64,000 nt of DNA from Companilactobacillus ginsenosidimutans (lineage in GTDB: Bacteria > Bacillota > Bacilli > Lactobacillales > Lactobacillaceae). The translations under genes were made by a program, and so were the position numbers. Shown piece by piece: positions 15,371 through 23,845 of the stretch. The notes below the pieces were generated by a model. It was not told the origin of the DNA. It did no database searches and worked only from the letters and a program-made list of their open reading frames with translations. The stretch spans positions 2,046,001-2,110,000 of the forward strand of contig NZ_CP012034.1 in NCBI RefSeq assembly GCF_001050475.1. Reading direction: 5' to 3'. The number at the start of each line of letters is the position of its first letter. Position 1 is the first letter of the stretch.

Positions 15371-16374
15371 TTGATTATCCTTCCTTCTTTTTGAGCTTTT
15401 TGAATTACTGAATCTGGGAATGTGATGTTAAGTTTCTTGGCCATTTTTTCATTGATGATTAAGTGGCCTTTCTTAATGAAGGTAACAGGAATGTCGCCGA
15501 CTTTTGCTTTGTGACGCAAAATTTTAACAACATCCTCACCAGCTTTTTGACCGAGTTCATATTGACTCAATCCGAGGGTGGCAAGACCTCCATCTTTTAC
15601 CATCGTATCGGCGGCAGGGAAGATAGGAACATTTTGTTTTGCGGCGACGCTTGATAATAATTTCATACCACTCGCAATTGTGTTGTCAGTTGGGACGAAG
15701 ATGGCGTCGACGTTTTGAGAAAGATTAGTTGAAACTTGTTCCAAATCATTAATGTTGCTGATGCTGGAAACTGTGACGTCTATGCCCTGAGCTGATGCGA
15801 GTTTCTTCATTTTTTTAGTCTCAGTGGTGGCTGACATATCACTGGATGTGTAAATTATTCCGAGGCGTTTCATGTTTGGCATGATTTGCTTCATTAGTTT
15901 GAATTGATCAGCGAGTGGTGCTTGGTCGGAAATTCCGGTGATGTTGCCACCTGGATGGCTGTTACTTGGCACGATTCCGAAGCCTTTGGGGTCAGTTACG
16001 GCGCCCATGACGATTGGGATTGTTGATGTGGCATTTTTCAGTGATTGGACTGAAGGTGTTGCGATACCAACGGCAACGTCGACATTATCTTCGACAAATT
16101 GTTTACTGATTGTTCGAAGGTTACTTTGATCCCCTTGGGCATTTTGGAAAATGATGTGGATGTTCTTACCATTTTCGTAGCCGTTCTTCTTCAAAGTATC
16201 ATCAAGTCCCCGGTTGATTTCATCCAAGGCTGGATGTGATAAGAGCTGTAAGACTCCAACTTTAGGAATTTTATTTTTATTGTTATTTTGTGCATGTCCG
16301 ACGTAGAAAAATGCGAATACTAGGAATGCAAATAAGAATACGAGTGTTCCGTACAATCTCTTGGTATGTTTCAT
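15367..16374 (-). CDS. ABC transporter substrate-binding protein, TrpX-type
   Basis: The 335-residue protein has one N-terminal hydrophobic segment (about 10-28) without a lipobox cysteine, so it is likely an anchored or secreted periplasmic-binding-type protein. The mature part fits the COG2984 family: KVGVLQLLSHPALDEINRG, VGIATPSVQSL, IVMGAVTDPKGFG and LGIIYTSSD. It captures the ligand for the TrpY/TrpZ-type membrane complex. The start is the ATG at 16372-16374 behind GGGGGAAC. The leader upstream has two terminator hairpins and a pseudoknot-like fold, so the operon is probably controlled by transcription attenuation. I saw no T-box sequence there. Confidence 0.86.
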   Translation of the reverse strand: MKHTKRLYGTLVFLFAFLVFAFFYVGHAQNNNKNKIPKVGVLQLLSHPALDEINRGLDDTLKKNGYENGKNIHIIFQNAQGDQSNLRTISKQFVEDNVDVAVGIATPSVQSLKNATSTIPIVMGAVTDPKGFGIVPSNSHPGGNITGISDQAPLADQFKLMKQIMPNMKRLGIIYTSSDMSATTETKKMKKLASAQGIDVTVSSISNINDLEQVSTNLSQNVDAIFVPTDNTIASGMKLLSSVAAKQNVPIFPAADTMVKDGGLATLGLSQYELGQKAGEDVVKILRHKAKVGDIPVTFIKKGHLIINEKMAKKLNITFPDSVIQKAQKEGRIIK

Positions 16375-16394
16375 GATGTTCCCCCTATATAAAA

Positions 16395-16419
16395 AGACAG
16401 TCCTTGCACAGGGCTGCCT
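16395..16419 (-). terminator. Promoter-proximal second terminator in the TrpX-type leader
   Basis: On the minus strand AGGCAG-c-CCT and AGG-a-CTGTCT form a stem, followed by CTTTTTATA only about 20 bases before the start codon. It would stop transcription before the binding-protein gene unless relieved. Confidence 0.6.
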
Positions 16420-16432
16420 TTAGATGACAAAA

Positions 16433-16460
16433 CCCACATGGCTTTTTGAATCCATGTGGG
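16433..16460 (-). terminator. First terminator-like hairpin in the TrpX-type leader
   Basis: CCCACATGG and CCATGTGGG form a perfect 9-bp stem with a 10-nt loop; the minus strand then reads TTTTGTC. It lies between the pseudoknot element and the second hairpin. Confidence 0.65.
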
Positions 16461-16483
16461 CTTTTAATTAACGAATATTTAAT

Positions 16484-16548
16484 AAGCCGACATGGATATG
16501 ATCCTATTCAGGTCATATCCTTATCGGATTAACCTGAGTTATCGGCTT
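16484..16548 (-). ncRNA. Pseudoknot-forming leader element, candidate riboswitch of unknown class
   Basis: A closing stem pairs AAGCCGA (16484-16490) with TCGGCTT (16542-16548). Inside, GGATATG (16494-16500) pairs with CATATCC (16514-16520) and TCAGGT (16508-16513) pairs with ACCTGA (16532-16537). The two inner helices interleave, which defines an H-type pseudoknot. The element lies in the leader of the TrpX-type ABC operon, directly before two terminator hairpins. It lacks the T-box TGGNACCGCG sequence and does not match the TPP, purine, SAM-I, lysine or preQ1-I consensus that I know. Confidence 0.55.
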
Positions 16549-16754
16549 TGCCAACCAGCTAAAATGTTAAGAGAATTATTTTTCATAATGTACAATCTCC
16601 AAACTTCTTGATAAAAAAACTTTATTTCAAAAACGCTTAATTGTCAACTCCCAAAATGGTTATTCCCGATTAGGTAATTACTGATAACGAAAAATTAATC
16701 CACTAATATGATAAATGATATTATAGTAAGGATATCGAAAGGTGACTAGAGATT

Positions 16755-17837
16755 ATGTGGAAAACACGTCGATTTCAAATACTAATAGCCGTCATATTAG
16801 TGTTTGTGGCAACCGCTGCAACATATTTTGATGCGCCGTTATATAAGAAACCAATCGTTCAAATTGAACAAGTTACTCAAAAGAGTAAGACTAAAAATAC
16901 TGATGAATACAAAAACACTGATTATCAGATTGACCAAATTGTGAAGGGCCACTTTGCTAATGGAAGTCAAAAAGGTAAGTCAGTTAAAATCACCAATAGT
17001 TACACACAGTCGCAGTTGACTGATGAAAAATATAAAGTTGGACAACAAGTTTTCGTTGCTAAGACTTCGAAAAATGTTTACTCCATTCAAAGTACTAAAA
17101 GGGATGCAGTTTTAGTATTTGCGATTGGACTAGTCGTGATTCTTCTATTCTGCATGAAATTTACGAGGGCTAAACTATTTTCAAGTGTGGCAATAAATAT
17201 CGTAATTTTTTACGGGTTCATGCAGTTTTTGATTAAATCTAAGGATAGTCTGTTGGTAGTTTTGACCATCATAACAGCTATTCTCATTGCTGCAGTTGCG
17301 TTAATAATAATTTTGGGACCAACGCAAGACGCCTTGATGGCATTCTTGAGTACGTTGATGGCAACGACCGCAGCCTTATTGCTGAGTGTATTTTTGCTAA
17401 ATCTTTCCAATAATAGCAACATCCATTTTGAAATGACAGAATACGATTTACAGCCGTATTTTGCGGTGTTCATTTCGCAAGTTATTTTCAGTGTGTTAGG
17501 TGTCATTCTTGATGAAACAATGGATATTTCATCCTCGTTAATCGAGATGAAACAAGAAGTTCCAGATGTTAAACAGACTGCCTTGTTCAAAGCCGGTATG
17601 TCAATCGGACGCGAGCTAGTTGGACCACTGATCAATATCCTACTGTTCATCGTTTTTGCCGAAAACTTGAACTTGGTAATGTTGTATCTAACTAACGGAA
17701 ACTCAGTCGGATATACGCTAGACATGACCTTGAGCCTAGGTGTGACACAATTAATTATCAGTGCCATCGGAATTGTCTTAACTGTTCCGACAACTAGTTT
17801 CATCGCCAGCCACATGGTAGCAAGGAGGGCAAACTGA
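16755..17837 (+). CDS. YibE/F family membrane protein, first of a pair
   Basis: The 360-residue protein has an N-terminal membrane anchor, an extracytoplasmic domain of ~95 residues (about 30-115, with KSVKITNSYTQSQL and KVGQQVFV) and then about seven membrane segments. The segment LDETMDISSSLIEMKQEVPD is the YibE/F family landmark. Function of the family is not established; in Gram-positive bacteria the genes occur in pairs as here. It overlaps the next gene by one base (A of TGATG), so the two are coupled. The divergent ABC importer operon starts 380 bp away. Confidence 0.82.
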   Translation: MWKTRRFQILIAVILVFVATAATYFDAPLYKKPIVQIEQVTQKSKTKNTDEYKNTDYQIDQIVKGHFANGSQKGKSVKITNSYTQSQLTDEKYKVGQQVFVAKTSKNVYSIQSTKRDAVLVFAIGLVVILLFCMKFTRAKLFSSVAINIVIFYGFMQFLIKSKDSLLVVLTIITAILIAAVALIIILGPTQDALMAFLSTLMATTAALLLSVFLLNLSNNSNIHFEMTEYDLQPYFAVFISQVIFSVLGVILDETMDISSSLIEMKQEVPDVKQTALFKAGMSIGRELVGPLINILLFIVFAENLNLVMLYLTNGNSVGYTLDMTLSLGVTQLIISAIGIVLTVPTTSFIASHMVARRAN

Positions 17838-18613
17838 TGATGTACTTATTAATAGCTTTTATAATTTTATTGTTAATAGTAACCGGAACCCGTGGTCTGT
17901 CATTGTTGCTCGGATTGGGCATCAACATAATAGCTATCATCGCATTATTGATTTTGATAGCAGACGGTTTCAACGTCATAATCACCACCGCCATTGTTTC
18001 TGTCATAATTTTAATTGTCGCAATTTATATGAATGTGGAAAATTCTGTCACCGCTAATATTTCATTTAAGACGTCAATCATTATTACAGCAGTAATCCTG
18101 CTAATCACCATTCCAATCTTATATTGGTCAAGCACACAAGGGATGGGTGTAGAGGATCAAGAAGAGTTAGAAGGATTCTCACTTGCGGCAGGAGTATCAT
18201 TCCCACAATTAGCGATTGCGACGATTATTGTTAACAGTTTGGGAGTTATTTCTGAAACAAGCGTGGCAATTACTAGTGGATTGAATGAGATTGTTTTGAG
18301 TAAACCAACGCTAACTAATAAGGAAGTGTTCGATGACGGTTTTTCTGTCGGAAACAAAATTTTGAGCACACAGACTAATACTTTGCTGTTCAATTTTTTT
18401 GCTACGACTTTTCCATTGTTTTTCTTGATGAATACTTTACGGTTTAACTTTGGTGATATTGTTAATGATAAGATTTTTGGAGCAGAAGTGTTGACCACTG
18501 TTGTATGTACGATTGGTGTTATCTTGACAGTTCCAATCACCGCATGGCAAGTCTCCCGAACTTCGCGGTCTGCTATTGTTGAAAGTGCTAAAACAGAGGA
18601 TAAGGAGAAGTAG
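17837..18613 (+). CDS. YibE/F family membrane protein, second of a pair
   Basis: The 258-residue protein has about seven membrane segments and lacks the extracytoplasmic domain of its upstream partner. The family segment is visible as NSLGVISETSVAITSGLNEIVLSKP, corresponding in position to the partner's LDETMDISSSLIEMKQ. The two proteins probably form a hetero-oligomeric membrane complex, an inference from pairing and overlap. The gene ends 20 bp before a class B structured element; no separate terminator is seen until the hairpin at 18909. Confidence 0.8.
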   Translation: MMYLLIAFIILLLIVTGTRGLSLLLGLGINIIAIIALLILIADGFNVIITTAIVSVIILIVAIYMNVENSVTANISFKTSIIITAVILLITIPILYWSSTQGMGVEDQEELEGFSLAAGVSFPQLAIATIIVNSLGVISETSVAITSGLNEIVLSKPTLTNKEVFDDGFSVGNKILSTQTNTLLFNFFATTFPLFFLMNTLRFNFGDIVNDKIFGAEVLTTVVCTIGVILTVPITAWQVSRTSRSAIVESAKTEDKEK

Positions 18614-18632
18614 GGGTGTGGATTCCGATTCC

Positions 18633-18785
18633 GAGAGAAAATCGATTTTGTGGCCTGGAACGTGGTGGGCACGATTTGAAACCATTTCACAGTTCGAAAT
18701 GTCTTCAAACTCGGCCTTTGAGTAGGTTGGGATAGTTCCCCAACCAACACAAACTTCACCACTGAGGCCAAATCGATTTTCTCTC
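18633..18785 (-). repeat. Structured intergenic element, class B copy 2 (reverse orientation)
   Basis: The outer stem pairs GAGAGAAAATCGATTT (18633 on) with AAATCGATTTTCTCTC (18770-18785). Read on the minus strand, its interior follows class B copy 1 closely: GGCCTCAGT, GGTTGGG/CCCAACC hairpin, CTCAAAGGCCGAGTTTG, ATGGTTTCAAATCGTGCCCA and ACGTTCCAGGCC. The outer arms differ in sequence from copy 1 but remain complementary. Confidence 0.84.
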
Positions 18786-18908
18786 TCCATCTAAATAGAG
18801 CATCTGTTTTCTTACTTGCCGAAAAGTAACGGGCAGTTAGTGAGACATGCCTTTGTTCTTTTCACAATTATGTATTTGTAAGTTGGTCTAATCAATTAAT
18901 AATATAAA

Positions 18909-18944
18909 AAGGGTAGATGAAAAATCAAATTTTCATCTACCCTT
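18909..18944. terminator. Strong bidirectional terminator
   Basis: AAGGGTAGATGAAAA and TTTTCATCTACCCTT form a perfect 15-bp stem. It lies between the convergent YibF-type and aldo/keto reductase genes. The stretch 18786-19053 holds nothing else I can support. Confidence 0.88.
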
Positions 18945-19053
18945 ATTTATTTAGTTTTTTGATCTTATCACTTGAACCGAGAACCTCTGTGTAGACATCA
19001 ACGACAAGAAAAACATAAAATAGCAAACTTGCCTTAGATTGCACTATCTGGCA

Positions 19054-19212
19054 TGGAGGTGGAGTACTGCGGGGAGCCAGCCGTGAGATTTCACTTAGCT
19101 CGGCCATAAAGCCGAGGTTAGTGAAAGGTTGTAAAAGTTGACCGCTCTATGGCAACTTTTCAACCCATGGCGTTCCGCCCCCGCAGTACGGAACCTCCAG
19201 GCGGCAGTGAAC
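19054..19212 (-). repeat. Structured intergenic element, class C copy 1 (reverse orientation)
   Basis: Outer arms TGGAGGT and AGTACTGCGGGG (19054-19074) pair with CCCCGCAGTAC and ACCTCCA (19179-19199). Read on the minus strand, a hairpin GGTTG-AAAAGTTG/CAACTTTT-ACAACC encloses a loop ending GCGGT, and a second hairpin TTTCACT...CTCGGC/GCCGAG...AGTGAAA follows. The outer arms and left end GTTCACTGCCG match the plus-strand copy at 61996-62156 almost exactly, whereas the inner arms differ. Confidence 0.86.
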
Positions 19213-19226
19213 CACAAACCCAAAAT

Positions 19227-20147
19227 TTAAGGCAAATCATTCCCGGCGGCAAAATAGAGATCATACCACTCTTGATGTGTCAGCTCGATATCAGCAGCCT
19301 GACAACTATCAATAATGTGTTTAGGGTTCATTGTACCAATAATAACCTGCATCTTAGCAGGGTGACGCAAAATCCAAGCTGCAGCAATCGCATTTTTCGA
19401 CACACCGTATTTCTCGCCAAGCTTTTGTAGCTCAGCATTCAATTCAGGGAAGTCTGGGTTGTCGATGAAAACTCCTTCGAACATTCCATATTGGAATGGT
19501 GACCAAGCTTGTAGAGTTACACCCATGCGACGAGAAAATTCGATTAGTTCTCCGTCGTGGTTGATTGAACGGTCGTCAGCCATGTTACTGTGAATTCCGT
19601 GGTCAATCATTCCTGTGTGCATCAAACTGAATTGCACTTGGTTGACTAATAATTTTTGATTGAGTGATTCTTGTACAAGTAAAAATTGTTGTGGATTAAA
19701 GTTTGAAACTCCGAAGTGTCTAACTTTTCCACTTTGTTGTAAGTCGTCGAAAATATCGGCTACTTCTTCTGGCTCCATTAGTGGATCTGGACGATGGAGT
19801 AGGAATGAATCTAAGTAGTCGACGCCAAGACGTTTCATGCTACCATCAATTGCATTCATAATATGTTCTCTAGAAAAATCGTATTTCTTACCTGGAACGA
19901 TGGCAGCTTTAGTTTGGATGTATAAATCTTCACGTTTAACGCTGCTTTGTTTAAGTGCATCGCCAAAGCGTTGCTCGGATTCACCTTTTCCATACATATC
20001 GGCGTTATCCACGAAATTGATACCGCAATCATACGCAGTTTCGATTGCTTTAACTGCTTTGTCAACAGACAATGCGTCCATTCTCCATGCACCAAAGGCA
20101 ATTTCGGATACTTGCCAATTTGTCTCTCCAAGACTGAGTTGTTTCAT
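19227..20147 (-). CDS. Aldo/keto reductase
   Basis: The 306-residue TIM-barrel oxidoreductase carries the full catalytic tetrad: D47 and Y52 (FVDNADMYGKGE), K80 (IQTKAAI) and H118 (FLLHRPDP). The order and length match YdhF-like NAD(P)H-dependent aldo/keto reductases of Firmicutes. The physiological substrate cannot be read from sequence. It has a GGAGGAATAAC ribosome site and stands alone: the class C element is 14 bp beyond its stop codon and the GDPD gene ends 140 bp upstream of its start. Confidence 0.88.
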   Translation of the reverse strand: MKQLSLGETNWQVSEIAFGAWRMDALSVDKAVKAIETAYDCGINFVDNADMYGKGESEQRFGDALKQSSVKREDLYIQTKAAIVPGKKYDFSREHIMNAIDGSMKRLGVDYLDSFLLHRPDPLMEPEEVADIFDDLQQSGKVRHFGVSNFNPQQFLLVQESLNQKLLVNQVQFSLMHTGMIDHGIHSNMADDRSINHDGELIEFSRRMGVTLQAWSPFQYGMFEGVFIDNPDFPELNAELQKLGEKYGVSKNAIAAAWILRHPAKMQVIIGTMNPKHIIDSCQAADIELTHQEWYDLYFAAGNDLP

Positions 20148-20257
20148 GTTATTCCTCCCATAAATACGAATTTATTAACACTTTGATTATCTAAGAAAAC
20201 GGTATCATAATCAATGATATTTGAGAGTTAGTTTAATGGATCTTAAACGCAAAAAAA

Positions 20258-20281
20258 GGAATCAACATTAATGTCGATTCC
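20258..20281 (-). terminator. Terminator of the GDPD gene
   Basis: GGAATC-a-ACAT and ATGT-c-GATTCC form a stem followed by a seven-T run on the minus strand, directly after the stop codon. Confidence 0.85.
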
Positions 20282-20288
20282 TCTTTAA

Positions 20289-22061
20289 CTATCTTGTTGG
20301 ATCTTGCATTGTGACAATATAGTTATAAATTCTGAGTGCATAATCTTTAGTATTAAAGTTTGCATCGATTTCATTTTGTAAATCAGATAGATTATCGGTG
20401 ATAATTCCGTCGGCACCTAGGAAAATCATTTTATCCATATCATTTGTGCCGTTTACCGTCCATGCGTAAACTTTCTTTTTCTCGAAGTGGGCATCATCGA
20501 TGAATGTATCATTCAAAGTCGTGTACTCCATGGTAAATCCGTTTGCTTTTGAACGTGGGACGCCAGATAAATTAAACGACAAAATATAGTCAGCGGGGAC
20601 TCTGGGCATGTTCGATTTACTTTGTTGAATAAAATTATAATCAAGTGAGTGTATCATATCGTGATTTTTGCGTAATTTAGTTTCATAGCGGTTAGAAAAC
20701 TTTTGGACAAAATCAGATTTGGTGGAAGGAGTTCGTTTGAATTCAACTAGCAATTTCTGATGTAACTTTGTCGCCTCATTTTGATAATCGTCGAAACTTG
20801 CAAGATGGTCTGACTTGCCATTTTCATGAACAGTGACTTGTTGGAGTTCTGCTAGAGTCATATCTTTTGGTCCCTTATCGATGCCTGCCAAAGTTTTCAG
20901 AGTGTTATCGTGCAACACAATGAACTTATGATCCTTGGTTTCCTGTACGTCCATTTCGATGTAATCAGGCTTTTCTTTGCTGGTGGTTTTGAGTGAAGAA
21001 ATTGTATTTTGAACGCCATTGCCATCGTCAACACCACGATGTGAAATTGCGAGTGGTTTTGAAAGAAGCAAATCGTTAAAGTAAAGGACACCATATGTGG
21101 CAAAACCTGAAACCACGACAGCCATAATAAAGAACCATGGCCAACGACGGGCTTTCCGTCTTTGAGCATTTGGTGCTGCAACAAGTGCAGAAGAATTAGA
21201 AATCATCAATAAGGCAATCATAGCTGAGAAATAGTAGCCGGCGGCTGCATTAATAATTTGTACTATCGTTAAATTTACAACGGCTGCTGATTTTGCCATG
21301 ATTTGTAGTTGGTCGAATGCCCATTGAATACCGAGAATTATCCCAAAAATAATCCAAGTTGCTACAACGACGATTACCGATAATATTGCTAAGTAAATTA
21401 GGTAATGTAGAAGTTTGCCTTTGGTTGCGGCATTACTTTTCTTAATTGCTTGCCGTGCACCAATTTTTTCAAAAATCATTGTAGGCAAGACAAAAATCCA
21501 ACGTATACCAATATAGAAAATAATTAGGTAGATAATTGTCAGTAAAATTCCAAATGGGAGATGTTCTTGGAATAACCAGTCGGTTATGAAAGTTGGAATT
21601 TGGACTTTATTTAAGAGCGGTGTATATAGTCCAATTCCTCCGAATGGAATTATTAGTAAGAAATATAATAGGAAGAATCCGAACGTTTTATAGGGAATTG
21701 GCCAAATTTGATGCCATAATTCGTGTAAATAATCGATCCATCGGAGGCTTAAATCAGAGCGGATTGCTCGGAAACTGATAAAGACTGCTGCAAATTGTGC
21801 AAAGACTAATATCATTATGAACAGCAGTAGCAACACTAGTTCGAACATTGCCAATGATTTGTGGGTTAATAAATTGGGTATATTTGTATATGAAATGTAT
21901 CCAATGTGATTAGTTTCTAGGATTGTATCTATTAAGAAATTTAGTATTGGAATGAATATTAAGTTAATTAAAATATCGACGATGATTAGGATTTGTGAGT
22001 AGGTCCACCATCGATGCCAGAAGTTGTTATTCTGTTCTTTAAAAAGTCGTAAACTTGCCAT
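20289..22061 (-). CDS. Membrane-anchored glycerophosphodiester phosphodiesterase
   Basis: I start the protein at the ATG at 22059-22061 behind AAGGGGAT, giving 590 residues beginning MASLRLFKEQ. The open frame continues 27 codons upstream, but those codons run into the class A element at 22089. The N-terminal ~330 residues hold about eight membrane segments of the GPDPase_memb type. The C-terminal ~250 residues form the GDPD catalytic domain: AISHRGVDDGNGVQNT, YIEMDVQETKD and VLHDNTL contain the conserved His, Glu, Asp and second His. It probably cleaves glycerophosphodiesters, perhaps released from lipids or teichoic acid, at the membrane surface. Confidence 0.86.
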   Translation of the reverse strand: MASLRLFKEQNNNFWHRWWTYSQILIIVDILINLIFIPILNFLIDTILETNHIGYISYTNIPNLLTHKSLAMFELVLLLLFIMILVFAQFAAVFISFRAIRSDLSLRWIDYLHELWHQIWPIPYKTFGFFLLYFLLIIPFGGIGLYTPLLNKVQIPTFITDWLFQEHLPFGILLTIIYLIIFYIGIRWIFVLPTMIFEKIGARQAIKKSNAATKGKLLHYLIYLAILSVIVVVATWIIFGIILGIQWAFDQLQIMAKSAAVVNLTIVQIINAAAGYYFSAMIALLMISNSSALVAAPNAQRRKARRWPWFFIMAVVVSGFATYGVLYFNDLLLSKPLAISHRGVDDGNGVQNTISSLKTTSKEKPDYIEMDVQETKDHKFIVLHDNTLKTLAGIDKGPKDMTLAELQQVTVHENGKSDHLASFDDYQNEATKLHQKLLVEFKRTPSTKSDFVQKFSNRYETKLRKNHDMIHSLDYNFIQQSKSNMPRVPADYILSFNLSGVPRSKANGFTMEYTTLNDTFIDDAHFEKKKVYAWTVNGTNDMDKMIFLGADGIITDNLSDLQNEIDANFNTKDYALRIYNYIVTMQDPTR

Positions 22062-22088
22062 TTTATCCCCTTGTGGTTGTGTTACGTT

Positions 22089-22275
22089 GCCGTCTGCAGA
22101 GCTGAGAAATATTCTTCGGCTGTGCGGGACGGCCCGAGCCAAGGTCTCGACCCTCGGTTTGAAGACTTACCATAAATCGGTAAGTCTCCAAACTCGCCCG
22201 GTGGTGTAAGGGTGGCGTGGTTCGCCGCCCTAACGCCACTTTCACTGCCTTCGAATATTTCTCAGCTCTTCCGAC
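22089..22275 (+). repeat. Structured intergenic element, class A copy 5
   Basis: Seventeen-base perfect arms, AGAGCTGAGAAATATTC (22098-22114) and its complement (22253-22269), enclose three hairpins. Hairpin 2 is GTTTG-A-AGACTTACC/GGTAAGTCT-C-CAAAC, keeping an A-C mismatch also seen in copy 1. Hairpin 3 pairs GTGGTGTAAGGGTGGCG with CGCCGCCCTAACGCCAC using G-U pairs. Ends are GCCGTCTGC and TTCCGAC. It starts 27 bp upstream of the GDPD start codon, leaving room for a ribosome site but no promoter. Confidence 0.87.
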
Positions 22276-22608
22276 TGGTTCTGTTCAATCAATCGATTAT
22301 ACAATTTTTGAAAAAATCAGTATTTCTAGCTCTAAAAATTATTTGAATTACTATAAAAAATTAATCGGAAATCTTAATAGCTAGCGCCATACGTAATAAT
22401 ATATAAAAAGTTTAATACTGTTTGTAAATAATGCCAAAATATTTTAAAAAAATATGATTTTTCGTAATTGTTATATAGCTAACGATATAATAATTAAGAT
22501 TGATTACAGAAATGTTTAATTCTTATTACAATTGACTGAGTTGCATTGAATACCCTAGACCGAAATAGTAGTCTAGTTCTAGTAGATAAATCCTTAGGGG
22601 GAAACCAA
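22276..22608. other. AT-rich intergenic region upstream of the GH73 gene
   Basis: About 330 bp, mostly A/T, with no supported gene. It must hold the promoter of the downstream autolysin; several TATAAT-like sequences occur (for example near 22490), but none has a convincing -35 partner. I saw no clear tandem TGTWAH WalR box. Confidence 0.4.
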
Positions 22609-23634
22609 ATGTCTTATAAGAGGTTACTTTTAACTAGTACAGTCGTACTAAGTACACTTGCATCAGTTGCCGCACCTACTGTCGTATCAGCTGCGGATAA
22701 CGCTCAACAAGTTCAAACAACATCAACAGACGCATCAGCAGTCGCTAACTCAAATTCTGGAAACAAATCAAATGTTATCGCTGGATCAAGCGTAAAGAAA
22801 GCCGATACTTCTGTTGCTCATTCAACAACATCAGCAAGTGTTCAAGCTGCCTCAGAGGCTCCTTCAGCAAATAATGCACTTAAAGCCGTTGTTCAATCAT
22901 CAGCAACTGCTGCTACAAGTGATCAACAACAAGCTTTTCTAGCAATGGCTGCACCAATGGCACAAAAAGCTGCTGCTGAATATGGTTTGTATGCATCAGT
23001 TATGCTTGCACAAGCTATCCTTGAAAGTGCTTGGGGTCAATCAGACCTAGCAACACAAGGAAACAACTTGTTTGGTATCAAGGGTGACTACAATGGTGCC
23101 TATGTATCAATGCCAACAAGTGAATGGAGTGCTAGCCAAGGCTGGTATTCAATTTATGCTAACTTTAGAAAATACCCAAGCTTCTATGAATCATTCAAAG
23201 ATAATGGTAACAAGCTACGCAACGGTGTAGATTGGGATTCATCATATTACAGTGGTACATGGAAAGAAAACACAGGTTCATATCAAGATGCTACAGCATG
23301 GTTGCAAGGTAGATATGCCACTGCACCTAACTACGCTTCATCATTGAACAGCGTTATCCAAACATACAACTTGACTCAATACGACTCAGGTTCAACTGAA
23401 AATGCTACCCAAGCACCTTCAGATAGTACAAGAACAATCGTTGTTAATAACAAGAGCAGTTATGCAACACCATTAGTTGCATTCAATGCTGATGGTTCAA
23501 TGAAGAACTCTAACCGTGGACTTTCAAACGGAACAGGTTGGGCAACTGATCAAACAAAGAGTTACAACGGACACACATATTACCGTGTTTCAACAAACGA
23601 ATGGGTAATGGACACATACGCAACACTTAAATAA
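22609..23634 (+). CDS. Secreted GH73 N-acetylglucosaminidase-type autolysin with SLAP-like C-terminus
   Basis: Translation is placed at the ATG at 22609 (AGGGGGA upstream), not at the earlier in-frame TTG region, because a clean signal peptide then begins the protein (SYKRLLLTSTVVLSTLASVAAPTVVSA). The 341-residue product has an Ala/Ser/Thr-rich linker (about 30-110), a GH73 domain (about 115-245; AILESAWGQSDLATQGNNLFG with the catalytic Glu) and a C-terminal ~65-residue module ending GHTYYRVSTNEWVMDTYATLK. That module resembles SLAP/surface-layer-type wall-binding domains and recurs in the protein at 42779. It cleaves peptidoglycan glycan strands outside the cell. Confidence 0.88.
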   Translation: MSYKRLLLTSTVVLSTLASVAAPTVVSAADNAQQVQTTSTDASAVANSNSGNKSNVIAGSSVKKADTSVAHSTTSASVQAASEAPSANNALKAVVQSSATAATSDQQQAFLAMAAPMAQKAAAEYGLYASVMLAQAILESAWGQSDLATQGNNLFGIKGDYNGAYVSMPTSEWSASQGWYSIYANFRKYPSFYESFKDNGNKLRNGVDWDSSYYSGTWKENTGSYQDATAWLQGRYATAPNYASSLNSVIQTYNLTQYDSGSTENATQAPSDSTRTIVVNNKSSYATPLVAFNADGSMKNSNRGLSNGTGWATDQTKSYNGHTYYRVSTNEWVMDTYATLK

Positions 23635-23644
23635 TTAGAATAAT

Positions 23645-23678
23645 GAAGCCTTGTATTTACATTGTAGATACGAGGCTT
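23645..23678 (+). terminator. Terminator of the autolysin gene
   Basis: AAGCCTTGTAT and ATACGAGGCTT form a stem followed by TTTTTT. Confidence 0.85.
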
Positions 23679-23845
23679 TTTTCGTGTTTTGGAAAAAATT
23701 TAGGTTAATGAAATATTGAAGTACTACTCAACTTGATGTTTTTTAAATATACTAACAATATAATTGTAATCATGAATAATGAAATTAATAATAGCTGAAC
23801 AGATTTGATGGGGATTAAAAAAGTTCAGCATATAGGGGAGAACAA

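Noticed and set aside
16375..16560. T-box leader for the TrpX-type operon
   Set aside because: The conserved TGGNACCGCG T-box bulge and a specifier loop were not found; the pseudoknot layout is different.
17210..18006. Long frames antisense to the YibE/F genes
   Set aside because: They mirror membrane-protein codons on the opposite strand and lack ribosome sites.
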